Shown: positions 21,196 through 22,323 of the stretch, one piece after another
How the letters are laid out: the number at the start of each line of letters is the position of its first letter
Numbering within the stretch: the stretch's first letter is position 1
Assembly (NCBI GenBank): GCA_016185955.1
Contig: JACPMQ010000019.1
Location: forward strand, 1 to 22,323
From: Candidatus Woesearchaeota archaeon
Lineage (GTDB): Archaea > Nanobdellota > Nanobdellia > Woesearchaeales > GW2011-AR4
DNA: 22,323 nucleotides
Direction: 5' to 3'
Program-made: the position numbers and the translations under genes
The notes under the pieces: model-generated
Database searches by the model: none
Told to the model about the DNA's origin: nothing
The model's input: the letters and a program-made list of their open reading frames with translations, nothing else

Positions 21196-21605
21196 CAGAA
21201 AACATGGAGCCAAGCTATGCCGGAGAAGGAATTTACAGGGAAAATATTTTAGACCACTACAAGCATCCGCATAATAAAGGGATTATAGAAAATGCTGACA
21301 TAAAATTTACAGAAAACAATCCTTTTTGCGGAGATGTTATTACAGTTACAATCAAGCTTAAAAACCATAAAACAGATGGTATGAAATTAATAGATGATAT
21401 AAAATTTACAGGAAGCGGCTGCGCAATATCGCAGGCAGCAGCCTCAATGCTGACTGAAAAGATAAAAGGCAAAAGCCTGAAGCAGATAAAAAATATTCAG
21501 CGCGATAACATTGTAAATATGTTAGGGATAAAAATTGGCGTGGTAAGGACAAAATGCGCTATGTTGTGCTTAACGGCAATTAAAGAGGGAATTAAAAAAA
21601 TTTGA
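21192..21605 (+). CDS. sufU: SufU/IscU-type sulfur relay or scaffold protein
   Basis: A 137-residue protein of the NifU-N/IscU fold. The three cysteine sites are C46 (NPFCGD, with D48), C77 (GSGCAIS) and C122 in RTKCAMLCL, where R119 and K121 before the cysteine replace the histidine of IscU and point to the SufU class, a zinc-dependent sulfur transfer partner of SufS. The insertion before the third cysteine is shorter than in Bacillus SufU. An extra cysteine, C126, is present. It overlaps sufS by 4 nt and the ferredoxin by 1 nt. Confidence 0.9.
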   Translation: MTENMEPSYAGEGIYRENILDHYKHPHNKGIIENADIKFTENNPFCGDVITVTIKLKNHKTDGMKLIDDIKFTGSGCAISQAAASMLTEKIKGKSLKQIKNIQRDNIVNMLGIKIGVVRTKCAMLCLTAIKEGIKKI

Positions 21606-21850
21606 TGGCAAAATACAAAATAGAGTTTGACAGGGAAATATGCATAGGGGCTTTGGCATGCAATGCAGTTGCTGAAAAATTCTGGCCAAGGACAGAAGAC
21701 GGAAAAGTTGATTTGGCTAATGCATCTTACAATCAAGAAACAAACAAATGGGAGCTGATAATAGAAGAAGATGATTATGCTGCAAACAAAGACGCAGCAG
21801 AATCATGCCCTGTTGATGCTATAAAAATAACAAAAATTGAGGGCAATTAA
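21605..21850 (+). CDS. Small ferredoxin with three cluster cysteines
   Basis: An 81-residue protein starting at ATG 21605, whose first base is the last base of the sufU stop (TGATG); an in-frame TTG at 21602 is less likely. The motif reads C13-I-G-A-L-A-C19 and then C68-P-V. The second cysteine of the standard CxxCxxC set is alanine (A16), as in monocluster ferredoxins that hold [3Fe-4S] or a [4Fe-4S] with a non-cysteine ligand. The middle (about 25-60) is an acidic beta region. Its place between sufU and sufC suggests an electron donor, cluster carrier or reporter for assembly. The role is inferred from context. Confidence 0.85.
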   Translation: MAKYKIEFDREICIGALACNAVAEKFWPRTEDGKVDLANASYNQETNKWELIIEEDDYAANKDAAESCPVDAIKITKIEGN

Positions 21851-21852
21851 AA

Positions 21853-22323
21853 ATGGCTTTTTTGGAAGTAAAAAACTTAAGGGTAAATGTTGAAAATAAG
21901 GAAATACTTAAAGGAATAAGCTTAAGCATTGATAAAAATGAAGTTGTGGCTTTGATGGGTCCTAATGGCTCTGGAAAAAGCACTTTGGCTTATGCCTTAA
22001 TGGGGCATCCAAAATACGAAATAACTTCAGGAAAAATTCTCCTGAATAATAAGGACATTACAAAAATTGCTCCGGATGAAAGGGCAAAAGAAGGCTTGTT
22101 TTTGAGCTTCCAGTATCCTCAAGAAATTTCAGGCGTTTCAGTCTCAAATTTTTTAAGGACAGCCTTAAATGCAAAAAGGGAAAATAAAAATGAAAAGCCA
22201 CTTTCTGTCATTGACTTCCATAAGCTGCTGCAGGAAAAAATGAAGCTTCTGAAAATTGATAAAAGCTTTGCATTAAGATATCTAAATGAGGGATTTTCTG
22301 GGGGAGAGAAAAAAAGGATGGAG
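21853..22323 (+). CDS. sufC: Fe-S assembly ATPase SufC (3' end outside window)
   Basis: The first 157 residues of an ABC-type ATPase, complete at the N-terminus and cut by the window edge. Walker A GPNGSGKST is 36-44, the Q-loop is FQYP (Q87) and the signature is GFSGGEKKR (147-155), the SufC-specific form. About 90 residues with Walker B and the H-loop should follow. SufC binds SufB and SufD and powers rearrangement of the scaffold. It starts 2 nt after the ferredoxin stop, without a strong ribosome site, and so depends on coupling. Last position, after the ferredoxin, differs from the common sufCBD order. Confidence 0.95.
   Translation, partial: MAFLEVKNLRVNVENKEILKGISLSIDKNEVVALMGPNGSGKSTLAYALMGHPKYEITSGKILLNNKDITKIAPDERAKEGLFLSFQYPQEISGVSVSNFLRTALNAKRENKNEKPLSVIDFHKLLQEKMKLLKIDKSFALRYLNEGFSGGEKKRME

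Noticed and set aside
21605..21850. Broken four-cysteine ferredoxin (sequencing error at the second cysteine)
   Set aside because: Ala at this position with the CIGAxxC form is typical of three-cysteine ferredoxins, and the frame is intact throughout.

Overview
The window looks archaeal, most likely from a small-genome DPANN lineage such as a Woesearchaeota-like organism. This is inference: no 16S gene is present. The supporting signs are AT-rich DNA, TATA boxes about 25 nt before predicted transcript starts, Shine-Dalgarno sites of the GGTGA type, a tRNA gene whose introns fit archaeal splicing rules, a PIN-ATPase-KH protein of archaeal type, a two-helix ion channel, and several long Asn/Ser/Thr-rich secreted proteins.

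Left part (1-3,869): a non-coding stretch with a long perfect hairpin, then a mini-glutaredoxin (244-474) and glutamate dehydrogenase (518-1765) on the plus strand. They converge on a minus-strand PIN/ATPase/KH protein (1799-3649) whose TATA box implies a leaderless mRNA. Middle (3,870-13,688): a cell-surface block. It holds a 1750-residue exported protein with two homologous FG-GAP/VCBS propeller halves, accessory beta domains and a C-terminal alpha/beta-hydrolase-like domain, an overlapping 94-residue membrane protein, a 769-residue membrane-anchored surface protein, a tRNA with two introns, and a 476-residue membrane-anchored protein. Right-centre (13,774-16,625), all minus strand: a potassium-channel-like protein, a 364-bp non-coding gap containing a strongly self-complementary ~210-270 nt element, and a three-gene cluster (zinc ribbon, coiled coil, 29-residue-repeat solenoid).

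Right end (16,741 to the edge): a SUF iron-sulfur cluster operon. A regulator-type HTH protein with a C-terminal cysteine cluster comes first, followed by sufB, sufD, sufS, sufU, an unusual three-cysteine ferredoxin and sufC, which runs off the edge. Junctions overlap by 1-4 nt or are only a few bases apart, so this is one transcription unit. SufS supplies sulfur, SufU relays or holds it, SufBCD is the ATP-driven scaffold, and the ferredoxin could donate electrons. The promoter is packed with dyad symmetries that could be operators for the first gene's product.

The most unusual items are the T-arm tRNA intron with a perfect bulge-helix-bulge, the structured element at 14,802-15,072, whose right-hand 15-mer recurs near the left end of the window, a hairpin-plus-16-mer module shared between positions 56-129 and 12,076-12,146, and the giant adhesin-hydrolase with its overlapping small membrane partner.
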